From assembly GCF_014855515.1 (NCBI RefSeq), contig NZ_JACYFK010000005.1:1-64000 (forward strand): 64,000 nucleotides of DNA, given 5' to 3'. Made by a program: the position numbers and the translations under genes. The notes beneath the pieces were generated by a model that was not told the origin of the DNA, ran no database searches, and saw only the letters and a list, made by a program, of their open reading frames with translations. This DNA is from Euzebyella marina (GTDB lineage: Bacteria > Bacteroidota > Bacteroidia > Flavobacteriales > Flavobacteriaceae). This document shows, one piece after another, positions 14,897-23,143 of the stretch (its first letter is position 1; every line of letters begins with the position of its first letter).

Positions 14897-17245
14897 ATGA
14901 AACATTTATTCTCCCTACTATTCATTATGGGGATGCTATCGGTTTATGCGCAAGAAGCCTCCATTAATGGAAATATAACCGATGAAAACCAACTACCAGT
15001 CGTATATGCAACCATTGCTTTAAAAGGAACTTCTAAGGGAGCCGTAGCCGATGAAAACGGAAATTACAATCTTTCAGGCCTAAAAGCAGGCTCTTACACT
15101 ATTCAATTTTCAGGTGTTGGCTATGAAACGGTTACCCAACAGATTTCAATTACTGCGAATGAACGGCTAGAACTGAATATAACCATGAACTCTTCGACGC
15201 AATCGTTGGATGAAGTGGTAATCACATCGAACAGGGTTCGTGAAACGCTAGATGAAGTACCTTCATCTGTTTCCGTCATCTCCCCCCAACAAATAGAAAA
15301 TTTAGGGCAGACCAGTACCAATGTCGCCGATGTACTTCTAGAAGTACCCGGTATTTCACTAAGTACCAATCAAACCAGTAACACCGGACAGACCTTAAGG
15401 GGTCGTAAAATGTTGGTCTTGATCGATGGTATACCGCAATCGACCCCGTTAAGAAATGGAAATAGAGATATCAACACCATTGATCCTAGTGCTATAGAGC
15501 GTATAGAGGTCATTAAAGGAGCCACCGCCATTTATGGAAATGGTGCCGACGGAGGTATTGTTAACTATATCACCAAAAAAACCAAAGCGGCCAAATCTTT
15601 TGAAAGCACCACCTTCTTGGGAAGCACCGGAGCATTAAAGAATATCGATAAAACGGTCGGGGCCAATGTAGGCCAGACATTTTCGGGCAACATCGATGAT
15701 TTAGGCTATGTAGTTAGCGGTACCTTTCGCCAGACCGGTGTTTTCCGTGATGCAAATGGTGAGGTGGTATCACCGTATTACGGTATAGGTGAAACGAGCC
15801 AATACAGCCTTTTTGGCAAGTTGAATTATGATATCGCAGACGACCATCAAATAGAATTAATGTACAATTACTTCAGTAGTAAACAGAATTCAGACTATAT
15901 AGCCGAAGTAGGCACGTATGGTGAAATTCCTTCTATTGGTGTTATAGGTGAAGACCTCAGTGTCGATCAAGGCAACCGCTACAACCACAATGCACAATTG
16001 ACCTATAATTTCTTGAATATTTTTGGAGAAACTGACTTCAAATTGAATTTATACGCCCAAGATTTTAGAACGGTCTATGGTTACACCGTAAGTTTTTATG
16101 ATCCGGATTTGGGCTTTGAAGGCGGACAATCATCGATAATCTCTACTAAAATGGGAGCTCGTTTTAATTTCAACACCCCATATCAAATGGGCGACCTCTC
16201 AGGTAACGTATTATATGGTGTCGATATTCTTAACGACGTAACGGCCCAAGAATTGATGGATGGTAGGCCCTGGGTTCCGGAAACCGATATGACCAATTTG
16301 GCCCCGTACCTGCAATTAAAATCGCTGTATCGAAATTTTGTTTTGAAGGCGGGTATTCGTTTCGAGAACATAGGGATCGATATACCCAATTACACTACCC
16401 TTACGAGGTACAATACGGGCGAAACCGAGCCTAGTAGCGGTGGTGTAGCCGTTGAAGGAGGCAATCTTGAATATAACGCCACTACCTTCAATGTCGGCCT
16501 ACGATACAACAAATGGCCTGTTTTTAAACCATTTGTCAGCTTTTCACAAAGTTTCTCTATTGCCGATTTAGGCAGAACCCTTCGTTCGGCCACCGAGAAT
16601 ACCGTAGCGCAAATTAATTCCGACGCCGTTATCGCCAACAATTATGAAGCCGGTTTCAACAGCCGTTTGGGCAAAACACATTTCAGCGGAGCATACTTTA
16701 TAAGCACCTCTAAATTCGGCGCGACCTATCGAGAGTTAGAAAGCGGCGTATTCGAAATTGCGCGTCAACCCGAACGCGTATACGGGTTCGAGCTTGCTTT
16801 GGACACCCCGTTGACCGATGACCTTACTTTTGGGGGTTCTGTATCGTATACCGAAGGTAAATTAGATGAAGAAGACAATGGTAACTTTGATACCTATATG
16901 AACAGTGACCGCATTCCACCATTAAAAACGGTTACCTATCTATCCTACAATTACAACAAAAAATTGAATGCCAGAGTATCTTACATCTATTCGGGTAAGA
17001 GAGACCACTTTGAAGCCAACGACTCGGGAGATTATTCATACGGCCAAGGACCTGTAAGTGCCTTTGGTTTGGTGAACCTCACCTCTAGTTACCAAATTTC
17101 TCCATCCACAAAAATAGGACTAGGTATTGAAAATCTTTTGAACAATGACTACTACAATTTATTGTCGCAATGGGCAGCTAGAGACAATGATTATATAAAA
17201 GCGAACGGTGCACGCTTTAATCTTTCAATGACTGTTCAATTATAG
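14897..17245 (+). CDS. TonB-dependent outer-membrane receptor, siderophore type
   Basis: The 782-residue protein has a signal peptide ending at VYAQ, a carboxypeptidase-regulatory-like domain (about 22-110), a plug (about 118-230 with SSVSVISPQQIENLGQ, LRGRKMLVLIDGIPQS and IERIEVIKGATAIYGNGADGG), and a long beta-barrel ending in an aromatic-poor but typical NGARFNLSMTVQL. The plug and the following PepSY membrane protein suggest uptake of a ferric siderophore. ATG 14897 was chosen because an ACAGG-like site and a promoter lie just upstream. A 10-bp-stem hairpin follows the gene. Confidence 0.9.
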   Translation: MKHLFSLLFIMGMLSVYAQEASINGNITDENQLPVVYATIALKGTSKGAVADENGNYNLSGLKAGSYTIQFSGVGYETVTQQISITANERLELNITMNSSTQSLDEVVITSNRVRETLDEVPSSVSVISPQQIENLGQTSTNVADVLLEVPGISLSTNQTSNTGQTLRGRKMLVLIDGIPQSTPLRNGNRDINTIDPSAIERIEVIKGATAIYGNGADGGIVNYITKKTKAAKSFESTTFLGSTGALKNIDKTVGANVGQTFSGNIDDLGYVVSGTFRQTGVFRDANGEVVSPYYGIGETSQYSLFGKLNYDIADDHQIELMYNYFSSKQNSDYIAEVGTYGEIPSIGVIGEDLSVDQGNRYNHNAQLTYNFLNIFGETDFKLNLYAQDFRTVYGYTVSFYDPDLGFEGGQSSIISTKMGARFNFNTPYQMGDLSGNVLYGVDILNDVTAQELMDGRPWVPETDMTNLAPYLQLKSLYRNFVLKAGIRFENIGIDIPNYTTLTRYNTGETEPSSGGVAVEGGNLEYNATTFNVGLRYNKWPVFKPFVSFSQSFSIADLGRTLRSATENTVAQINSDAVIANNYEAGFNSRLGKTHFSGAYFISTSKFGATYRELESGVFEIARQPERVYGFELALDTPLTDDLTFGGSVSYTEGKLDEEDNGNFDTYMNSDRIPPLKTVTYLSYNYNKKLNARVSYIYSGKRDHFEANDSGDYSYGQGPVSAFGLVNLTSSYQISPSTKIGLGIENLLNNDYYNLLSQWAARDNDYIKANGARFNLSMTVQL

Positions 17246-17257
17246 ACATATCTTTGA

Positions 17258-17293
17258 GAAGGCATCCTAACACTATTTTTTTTGGATGCCTTC
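17258..17293 (+). terminator. hairpin between receptor and PepSY gene
   Basis: A perfect 10-bp stem, GAAGGCATCC with GGATGCCTTC. The T-run lies in the loop rather than after the stem, so it may act as an RNA-stability element or a partial terminator rather than a full one. Confidence 0.55.
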
Positions 17294-17327
17294 CTAATAA
17301 AAGAATTGACACCCATAACGACCAAGT

Positions 17328-18383
17328 TTGAACAATAGGATACTTCTAAAATATCATTCCTATCTAGGGTTAGTGTCAGGTTTATTTCTTCTGATCATAG
17401 GTTTGACAGGAGCTATTCTGGCTTTTAGCGAAGATATCGATGAAGCCATATTTGAGAAATATCAGGTCGTTTCTACCGAGGGTAATCTGACTATGGATGA
17501 AGCCATCAAAACCGTTCAAAGTCACTTTCCTGGATGGGAAGCTCGAATCATCCATTTTACGACTGGGGAGAGCATCCTTTTTAATCTGAGACTGCCCGAT
17601 GCCCGTCGATTCGTATTCGTTCATCCTTCCACAGGTCAGATAATAGCCAATATTGATGCGAATACCACCCTTACGAAATGGTTGCTGCAATTACATTATT
17701 CTTTTCATGCCGGTACCTTTGGCCGTATACTGGTACTTATTATGGGTATTATGTACCTTCTTTCTATCATCACAGGTATTCTGCTCTACCGGAAAGTTAT
17801 CGTAAAGACACTTCTATTTAAGGTGAAACTCAATAGAAAGAAAAGGGCGCAGTTTAATTCGGGCATTCACCGATATGTAGGCGTATGGGCCCTATTATTT
17901 AACCTAATTCTAGTCGTTACCGGCATTTTTTTGGCCTATAAAGTGGCAAAAGCGGGATTACAGGAACCGAAGGCTCCTTCCCCACCAAAAATTAATATTT
18001 CCCTAGACCAAACTTTGGCGCAATTAAAAATTGACCATCCTGATTTTAATCCTACCTACATTCGATTACCGAAAAATGAATCCGCTCCTATTACCGTGAA
18101 CGGAATTTTTAAAAATGACCCGTTTTACCTGAGTGAATATTTCAATAAGATTCTTGTAGATAATGAAACGGGAAAAGTTACCACGGTAACGAAGGTATCT
18201 GAGGCAGGATTACTCACTCAGTTGGACAGTATGATTTCGCCACTGCACTTTGGTCAGTTTGGTGGCCTACCTATTAAAATACTCTATTGTTTGATAGGTT
18301 TGTCGGGGCCTCTTTTATCAGTTACAGGGTTTATCGTTTGGCAGAAAAAAAGACGAAAAAAGAACCGAAAGTTGTACAATTAG
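17328..18383 (+). CDS. PepSY-associated membrane protein
   Basis: The 351-residue protein has four membrane helices in the PepSY_TM arrangement: an N-terminal helix with HSYLGLVSGLFLLIIGLTGAI, a periplasmic PepSY-like segment, a second helix pair with LHYSFHAGTFGRILV and the central GIHRYVGVWALLF, and a C-terminal helix. Conserved histidines at the membrane edges are typical. Such proteins often sit beside siderophore receptors and are thought to help reduce or release iron. The start is TTG; no ATG fits better. It follows the receptor by 82 bases. Confidence 0.85.
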   Translation: MNNRILLKYHSYLGLVSGLFLLIIGLTGAILAFSEDIDEAIFEKYQVVSTEGNLTMDEAIKTVQSHFPGWEARIIHFTTGESILFNLRLPDARRFVFVHPSTGQIIANIDANTTLTKWLLQLHYSFHAGTFGRILVLIMGIMYLLSIITGILLYRKVIVKTLLFKVKLNRKKRAQFNSGIHRYVGVWALLFNLILVVTGIFLAYKVAKAGLQEPKAPSPPKINISLDQTLAQLKIDHPDFNPTYIRLPKNESAPITVNGIFKNDPFYLSEYFNKILVDNETGKVTTVTKVSEAGLLTQLDSMISPLHFGQFGGLPIKILYCLIGLSGPLLSVTGFIVWQKKRRKKNRKLYN

Positions 18384-18475
18384 CACCATTGTACCTTCTC
18401 CATTTGTCTAACCTAAGCTCAGCGCTCCTTTTTGTTATTGAGTTGGTTTCAAAAATAGGAACACTCAATCTAAAA

Positions 18476-19834
18476 TTACCGCGACCAATACCTATCTGCC
18501 CAAGCTAGCCACGTACTCCAATTAGGCCCCGTGCTATGCCCGCCTGCATGTTGTCGAAAAGCGATCTCACCCGAGGTCAGAGCTTCCCCCATAGGAGGAA
18601 AATCGTTCGTATTCAATCCCTTTTTACCCAACAATTTGTAAACGGGTGAGGCATGAACTCCTGCCAAGAACATTCCTTTGCCGTCTACCCAATTTCCTTC
18701 AATCAAAGGCGAACCAACACTGATAAATACGGGTCTGGGGGCACAAAGGGCCACCAGTTCATGGGCGTCGACCGGTAACTCTTCTACCGTGAGCACACTG
18801 GCATACTTGATAAAATTACCACAGAACCAATGGTATTCACCTGACGACGCCAAGTTTTCGACCATTTCGCCAAAATTTCTTCTGAGCAAAGAAGCACCTC
18901 CTGCACCCGAAGAGCCGATAAAGCCCAAAGAAAAGCGTTCGTCAAAAGCCATGGTTACCAAGGCCGCCTTGCCGTATCTGGAAGTACCTTCTATACCGAT
19001 ACGAGATTCATCGATTAAAGGGTTGGTGCTAAAATAGTCCATCGCTTGGCCCGCACCCCATGCCCATGCCCGAAGAGCTCCCCATTGCCCCGGTTTTCTA
19101 TATTGCCCCTTATTGACCAAACCAATGATTCCCGAGGTAAGGCCTGCACCGTTGTCATCTTGAATGCTTGAGGGTACCAAAATGGCATAACCCCATTTTT
19201 TAGAAATCAATTGTTGTTTCCAAAGGGGTTCATAAGCTGAAATGAAATAGCTTTTGGGTTCCTCTGGAGGTGGGCCGAAAGGCCACGTAATAGAACCAAA
19301 ACGAGTTACCAATGGTATAGCCTCAGATGTTCCTTTTGGCAAGCCAATCAATAGTTCTATCTCTACTTGTATTTGTGGATAACGTGAATTGTCAACAGTA
19401 CCTTTTAAAAGAATTTCCGTTACGGGATAGGGCCCCGCAGTGGTATCTTTCTCGTGCTTGACTGCCCATTCAACATTGGGAAGGTCTTTTGGCAAATGCC
19501 CGTACATTTCATCTTCAAATAGTTTTACCAGTTGAGGCCGCCGAACATTTTGCCAATCACCTTGACCGGTGATGGCTTTACCATTATTCGCAATGAGCGG
19601 GTCTGGAAGCGTATACGGTACGACTTTATCCTCATCGCTATTGGCAGCATTCGAGGCTGTCGGGTCTCCTGAAGGCCCAGGCCTGTTGTCAATTGTAATG
19701 CCCAATTGCTGCTTCATATTGAGAAAATCTTTTTGGGTAATGGCTGCGATACTGTCCCTCGCAGAAGAGGAGGTTTGTGCCTTTACGCACAGGGTAAAGG
19801 CGAATAAAAAAACAAATAGCACTTTTAACTTCAT
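18476..19834 (-). CDS. CE15-like glucuronoyl esterase (secreted alpha/beta hydrolase)
   Basis: The 452-residue protein has a signal peptide ending CVKAQ. The nucleophile elbow is GTSRYGKAA, close to the CE15 GCSRxGK signature but with Thr in place of Cys, followed by a serine/glycine-rich IGSSGAGGASLLRRNFGE oxyanion-region stretch. A late histidine lies in QHAGGHSTGP. CE15 enzymes cleave esters of glucuronic acid between polysaccharide and lignin or other alcohols. In a marine bacterium the target may be an algal or plant uronate ester. It lies in the same direction as, and downstream of, the GH71/99-like gene. Confidence 0.8.
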   Translation of the reverse strand: MKLKVLFVFLFAFTLCVKAQTSSSARDSIAAITQKDFLNMKQQLGITIDNRPGPSGDPTASNAANSDEDKVVPYTLPDPLIANNGKAITGQGDWQNVRRPQLVKLFEDEMYGHLPKDLPNVEWAVKHEKDTTAGPYPVTEILLKGTVDNSRYPQIQVEIELLIGLPKGTSEAIPLVTRFGSITWPFGPPPEEPKSYFISAYEPLWKQQLISKKWGYAILVPSSIQDDNGAGLTSGIIGLVNKGQYRKPGQWGALRAWAWGAGQAMDYFSTNPLIDESRIGIEGTSRYGKAALVTMAFDERFSLGFIGSSGAGGASLLRRNFGEMVENLASSGEYHWFCGNFIKYASVLTVEELPVDAHELVALCAPRPVFISVGSPLIEGNWVDGKGMFLAGVHASPVYKLLGKKGLNTNDFPPMGEALTSGEIAFRQHAGGHSTGPNWSTWLAWADRYWSR

Positions 19835-19967
19835 AATTCTTTGATTGATGGGATATCAGATGGTTAATATTCTTGATATACAACCTTATACCAGCGAATT
19901 AAGTTAGTTAAAATATTTCAAGGGGAGATTGGCGGAAAACCAATGGACTAAAACTGTACAAAAGCAA

Positions 19968-19997
19968 AAAACCCAAGAAACGCATCTCTTGGGTTTT
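19968..19997 (-). terminator. terminator downstream of the GH71/99-like gene
   Basis: An 11-bp perfect stem (AAAACCCAAGA with TCTTGGGTTTT) with an 8-nt loop, flanked by A-runs and T-runs on both sides. It follows the minus-strand gene ending at 20024. Confidence 0.8.
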
Positions 19998-20023
19998 GTT
20001 TGAATATTTATTTCATAACGAGA

Positions 20024-21421
20024 TTAAAAGAAGCGATCGACCGCCCAAAGAATGTAACGGGCCCGCTTCATATTACCCCGTTTAATGTGCTGATACGCCC
20101 GATCAAGATAAAGTTGGGGCAAGCTTTTTTTCTTGTCTTTAGCTGTAACTGATTTTGCCGTACCATTTCCAGTAGAAAATTCCTTTCTTAAAAAATAGAG
20201 GTCTTGAGCTACTTGTAAATCTTGGGGGGTATAGGTAACTCCTGTATATTCTTGTAACAATTGCAGATACATAAAACCGAACTCTTCCGTAGGTTCGATC
20301 ATGGTTCCTTCCCCAAAATCGTTCCAAGTGGTGAGCTGAATAAAATCAGAAGTTTGATGATGTGTATAATTCAAGGTTTCAACAAAGGTGTCGCCCCCAT
20401 TCCAATCTATCGACCAATCGTGGCTTTGCCCCCAACCTCCTAATTCATTAAAACTATCAAAACCGGGGTACACGCTTCCCACGGTCAATTTATTGGTTTG
20501 GTTCATGTGCCAGTAGTAATGGCCATGTGCCTCTAGGTGTGTCTGGTCGATCCAGGCAAATTCGCCCGTAGCACTATCGCCCACCCATCTATCGGAAGTA
20601 GCCCATAAAGAAATATAATTTGGTTTGTCTTCTTGCGGAAAGACGGTAAAGATATCATCCCACTGTGAAGTGTTCTGAATATAATGCGGCCCGAATACGA
20701 ACATTAAAGGTTTTCCATCCCACCTCATATATCTTGGGCTCGTCATATACGTATCACGAACATAGGCAAAGTCTTCTTTGGCAGCGGTGATGATATCGGG
20801 TGCCAAGCCAAAATCGACCGCCTGTGATGCCGTTCTGTCTTCGTACATGATCGAAAAATCAAGTCCTAGATCTTCTAAACGCCACATAAAGGTTTCGGTG
20901 GCCTCTTTCATGACCCCATAATCATAGATATCTCGGCTTCCGTACCAATCAAAGATGACGCCATCGATACCGGACAGTTTCATCATTAAAAAATGGTATT
21001 CCTGTAAATCGGGATCTATTGATGAATACGGGCCAATTTCAGGATAGAAAAAAGAGGCTATATCGCGTCTTCCATCAGCATCGATATTATTAGGATCTTG
21101 ATTGGCCATCGTCCAATGGTTGCCCCACCAGCCATCATAGTCTAAACTTTGAAACCATGGCATATAGTGGGCGAACACTTTCTTCGGGTTTTCTTTGACG
21201 ACCTCCATACCGGATACGTCAACAATTTTACCGGTGCTGACTTGTTTGATAAGCTCGGCTTCCTCTTCCAAAATGTTCAAAAGCACGGAATCGGATACAG
21301 ACTCTTTTATATTGTCTTCTTCGACAACAGGTGAAAATTCATCTAAATCTGTAGAACAGGAATAAAAGGTATAGGCAATACAAAGTATTGAAACGCTATA
21401 CTTGAAGGGTAGGTTTCTCAT
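20024..21421 (-). CDS. GH71/GH99-like glycoside hydrolase lipoprotein
   Basis: The 465-residue protein has a lipoprotein signal (TFYSCS). The catalytic region starts FAHYMPWFQS, then WWGNHW, a long barrel with GIDGVIFDWYGS, FSIMYEDR, PLMFVFGPHY and a late TTWNDFGEGTMIEPTEE, all typical of GH99-like (endo-mannosidase/mannanase-related) barrels. The acidic residues in these stretches are likely catalytic. The substrate is not determinable. A promoter of the TAnnTTTG type precedes it and a strong terminator follows. Confidence 0.8.
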   Translation of the reverse strand: MRNLPFKYSVSILCIAYTFYSCSTDLDEFSPVVEEDNIKESVSDSVLLNILEEEAELIKQVSTGKIVDVSGMEVVKENPKKVFAHYMPWFQSLDYDGWWGNHWTMANQDPNNIDADGRRDIASFFYPEIGPYSSIDPDLQEYHFLMMKLSGIDGVIFDWYGSRDIYDYGVMKEATETFMWRLEDLGLDFSIMYEDRTASQAVDFGLAPDIITAAKEDFAYVRDTYMTSPRYMRWDGKPLMFVFGPHYIQNTSQWDDIFTVFPQEDKPNYISLWATSDRWVGDSATGEFAWIDQTHLEAHGHYYWHMNQTNKLTVGSVYPGFDSFNELGGWGQSHDWSIDWNGGDTFVETLNYTHHQTSDFIQLTTWNDFGEGTMIEPTEEFGFMYLQLLQEYTGVTYTPQDLQVAQDLYFLRKEFSTGNGTAKSVTAKDKKKSLPQLYLDRAYQHIKRGNMKRARYILWAVDRFF

Positions 21422-21441
21422 CGGTTTGGGTTTTGGGACTA

Positions 21442-21471
21442 CAAAAGTAATCCTTTTCTTACTAGTTTGAA
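21442..21471 (-). promoter_or_regulatory. Bacteroidota-type promoter of the GH71/99-like gene
   Basis: On the minus strand TTC, 19 nt, TACTTTTG (21442-21449). It lies 20-50 bases upstream of the start codon. Confidence 0.65.
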
Positions 21472-21786
21472 AACTTTTCGATGAAATGCATTACCGTCTA
21501 TAATGGGCGAATTCACCCATTATTAAGACATGCTTCAATACCCTTTCGGCGATGTAAATGAGTTATCGGACGCTTAATCTTCAAACGTTATAGTACTTTA
21601 CAGACCTTCCTAAAATACCCGATATACGTATCAAAACTATCGACCAACTAACCTTGGTTTATCCCTTTGAAATATCACATTATTTCATCTAATTGTAAGA
21701 ATTATCGGAAATAATAGTAAGATTAATAAGTTAATATTGTGTTATCAAACCAATGTAAAGAGTCCCAAACTCAAAAAACTTAACCT
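21472..21786. other. divergent intergenic region
   Basis: About 315 bases between divergently oriented genes (GH71/99-like on minus, receiver-glycosyltransferase on plus). It is AT-rich and holds the upstream region of both promoters. I saw no clear operator or RNA. Confidence 0.4.
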
Positions 21787-23007
21787 ATGAAAGTTCTAGC
21801 CATTGACGATCAGAAAATTGTTCTCTTGTACTTGAAGAAGTGCCTCACGCAACTGGGGTATGAAGTGCAGACCGCTACATGTGGACATATGGGCATAAGT
21901 ATGATCAAAGAATTTCAACCAGACCTTGTTATGGTCGACATTAATGTACCTAGTGTATCGGGTCTATTGGTCGTCGAGTACATTCGTCAAGACTTAAAAT
22001 CCAATGTGCCAATTGCCATTCTATCTGGTCAAGACGATCAAGAAACCGTGTTAGATGCGTTTAACCGAGGTGCGAATGACTTTATTAAAAAACCGGTAAG
22101 CCTAAAGGAATTATCGGCGCGGGTCAAAGCGCTTCTTAAAAACCCAAAAACTATACAATCACATGACGTGCTACCCGCGGATCAGTACATTCAAGAACAT
22201 GTGGTAGGCGTGGTCATACCCTGTTATAATGAAGAAAAAAGATTGCCTGTGGCATCTTTTAGAAAGTTTCTACATGAAAACTTGGGCTTTCACTTTTGCT
22301 TTGTGAATGATGGAAGCACCGATCAAACGAACGAAGTGCTCTTGTCGCTTAAAAAAGAGTTTCCCTATAGCGTAAGCGTTTACCATTGTCAAAAGAACGT
22401 AGGAAAGGCAGAAGCCGTTCGTAAAGGAGCTCTGTTTCTTTCAGAAAATTCAGATATGGAATATATCGGTTATTTAGATGCAGACCTATCTACCGATTTA
22501 AGTGACTTTAAAAATTTGCTGCAAGTTCTGAAACATTCAAAACACAGGATTGTTGGAGGTTCACGCATGTTACGCATGGGTGCCGATATTTCAAAGAATT
22601 CTACTCGTGCCCTGATCAGCAAGCTGATTAATCTATTGATCCGGTTTATTTTAAAAATGCCGTTTAACGATACCCAGTGCGGAGCTAAAATTATGGATGT
22701 TGAACTGGCCAAGGTCGTTTTCAAAAGAACCTTTTTGACCAAATGGCTTTTTGATGTGGAAATATTCAGAAGGGTTTCGCTTCATTTTGGCAGACGAAAA
22801 GCAGCCGAACTTATTTGTGAATCACCGATTAACAGATGGATTCATGTAGACGGTTCTAAACTTTCATTGAAAGATTCGGCCACCATAATATTTCAATTGG
22901 TCAGAATTTATTTTGGTTACAAAAAAATTGCTTTGAAATATAAGCGTCAGCCACAAGTTCAACCACAAAAAACCGTTATCTACGCATACGACCAAAAGGT
23001 GGCCTAA
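21787..23007 (+). CDS. response-regulator receiver domain fused to a family 2 glycosyltransferase
   Basis: The 406-residue protein has two clear halves. Residues 1-118 form a receiver domain with the acidic pair D7/D8, phosphoacceptor D51 (MVDINVPSVSG) and the KP motif at 102-103. Residues 140-370 form a GT2 domain of the dolichyl-phosphate mannose synthase type: VVIPCYNEE, VNDGSTD (173-179), DAD metal motif (231-233) and GGSRM. No membrane helix is obvious. The fusion suggests phosphorylation-controlled transfer of a sugar to a lipid carrier or glycan. No cognate kinase is adjacent. Confidence 0.85.
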   Translation: MKVLAIDDQKIVLLYLKKCLTQLGYEVQTATCGHMGISMIKEFQPDLVMVDINVPSVSGLLVVEYIRQDLKSNVPIAILSGQDDQETVLDAFNRGANDFIKKPVSLKELSARVKALLKNPKTIQSHDVLPADQYIQEHVVGVVIPCYNEEKRLPVASFRKFLHENLGFHFCFVNDGSTDQTNEVLLSLKKEFPYSVSVYHCQKNVGKAEAVRKGALFLSENSDMEYIGYLDADLSTDLSDFKNLLQVLKHSKHRIVGGSRMLRMGADISKNSTRALISKLINLLIRFILKMPFNDTQCGAKIMDVELAKVVFKRTFLTKWLFDVEIFRRVSLHFGRRKAAELICESPINRWIHVDGSKLSLKDSATIIFQLVRIYFGYKKIALKYKRQPQVQPQKTVIYAYDQKVA

Positions 23008-23064
23008 TAAGATTTCAATCATAAGGTTATGATGCCTTTCAATTAATTTGAATTTAGAGTTCCC

Positions 23065-23093
23065 CCAATCCCATTTACAATGGGGATTTTTTT
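23065..23093 (+). terminator. terminator after the receiver-glycosyltransferase gene
   Basis: AATCCCAT and ATGGGGATT form a stem with one bulge and a 5-nt loop, followed by seven T. It separates this gene from the convergent TonB receptor. Confidence 0.75.
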
Positions 23094-23143
23094 GTCCTAT
23101 ATCCATCTCATGAAAGTATCCCCATTATAAATTCATTTTTTAC

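Noticed and set aside
18678-19037. ORF of 119 residues on the plus strand
   Set aside because: It lies wholly inside the CE15-like gene on the other strand and is a codon-usage shadow.
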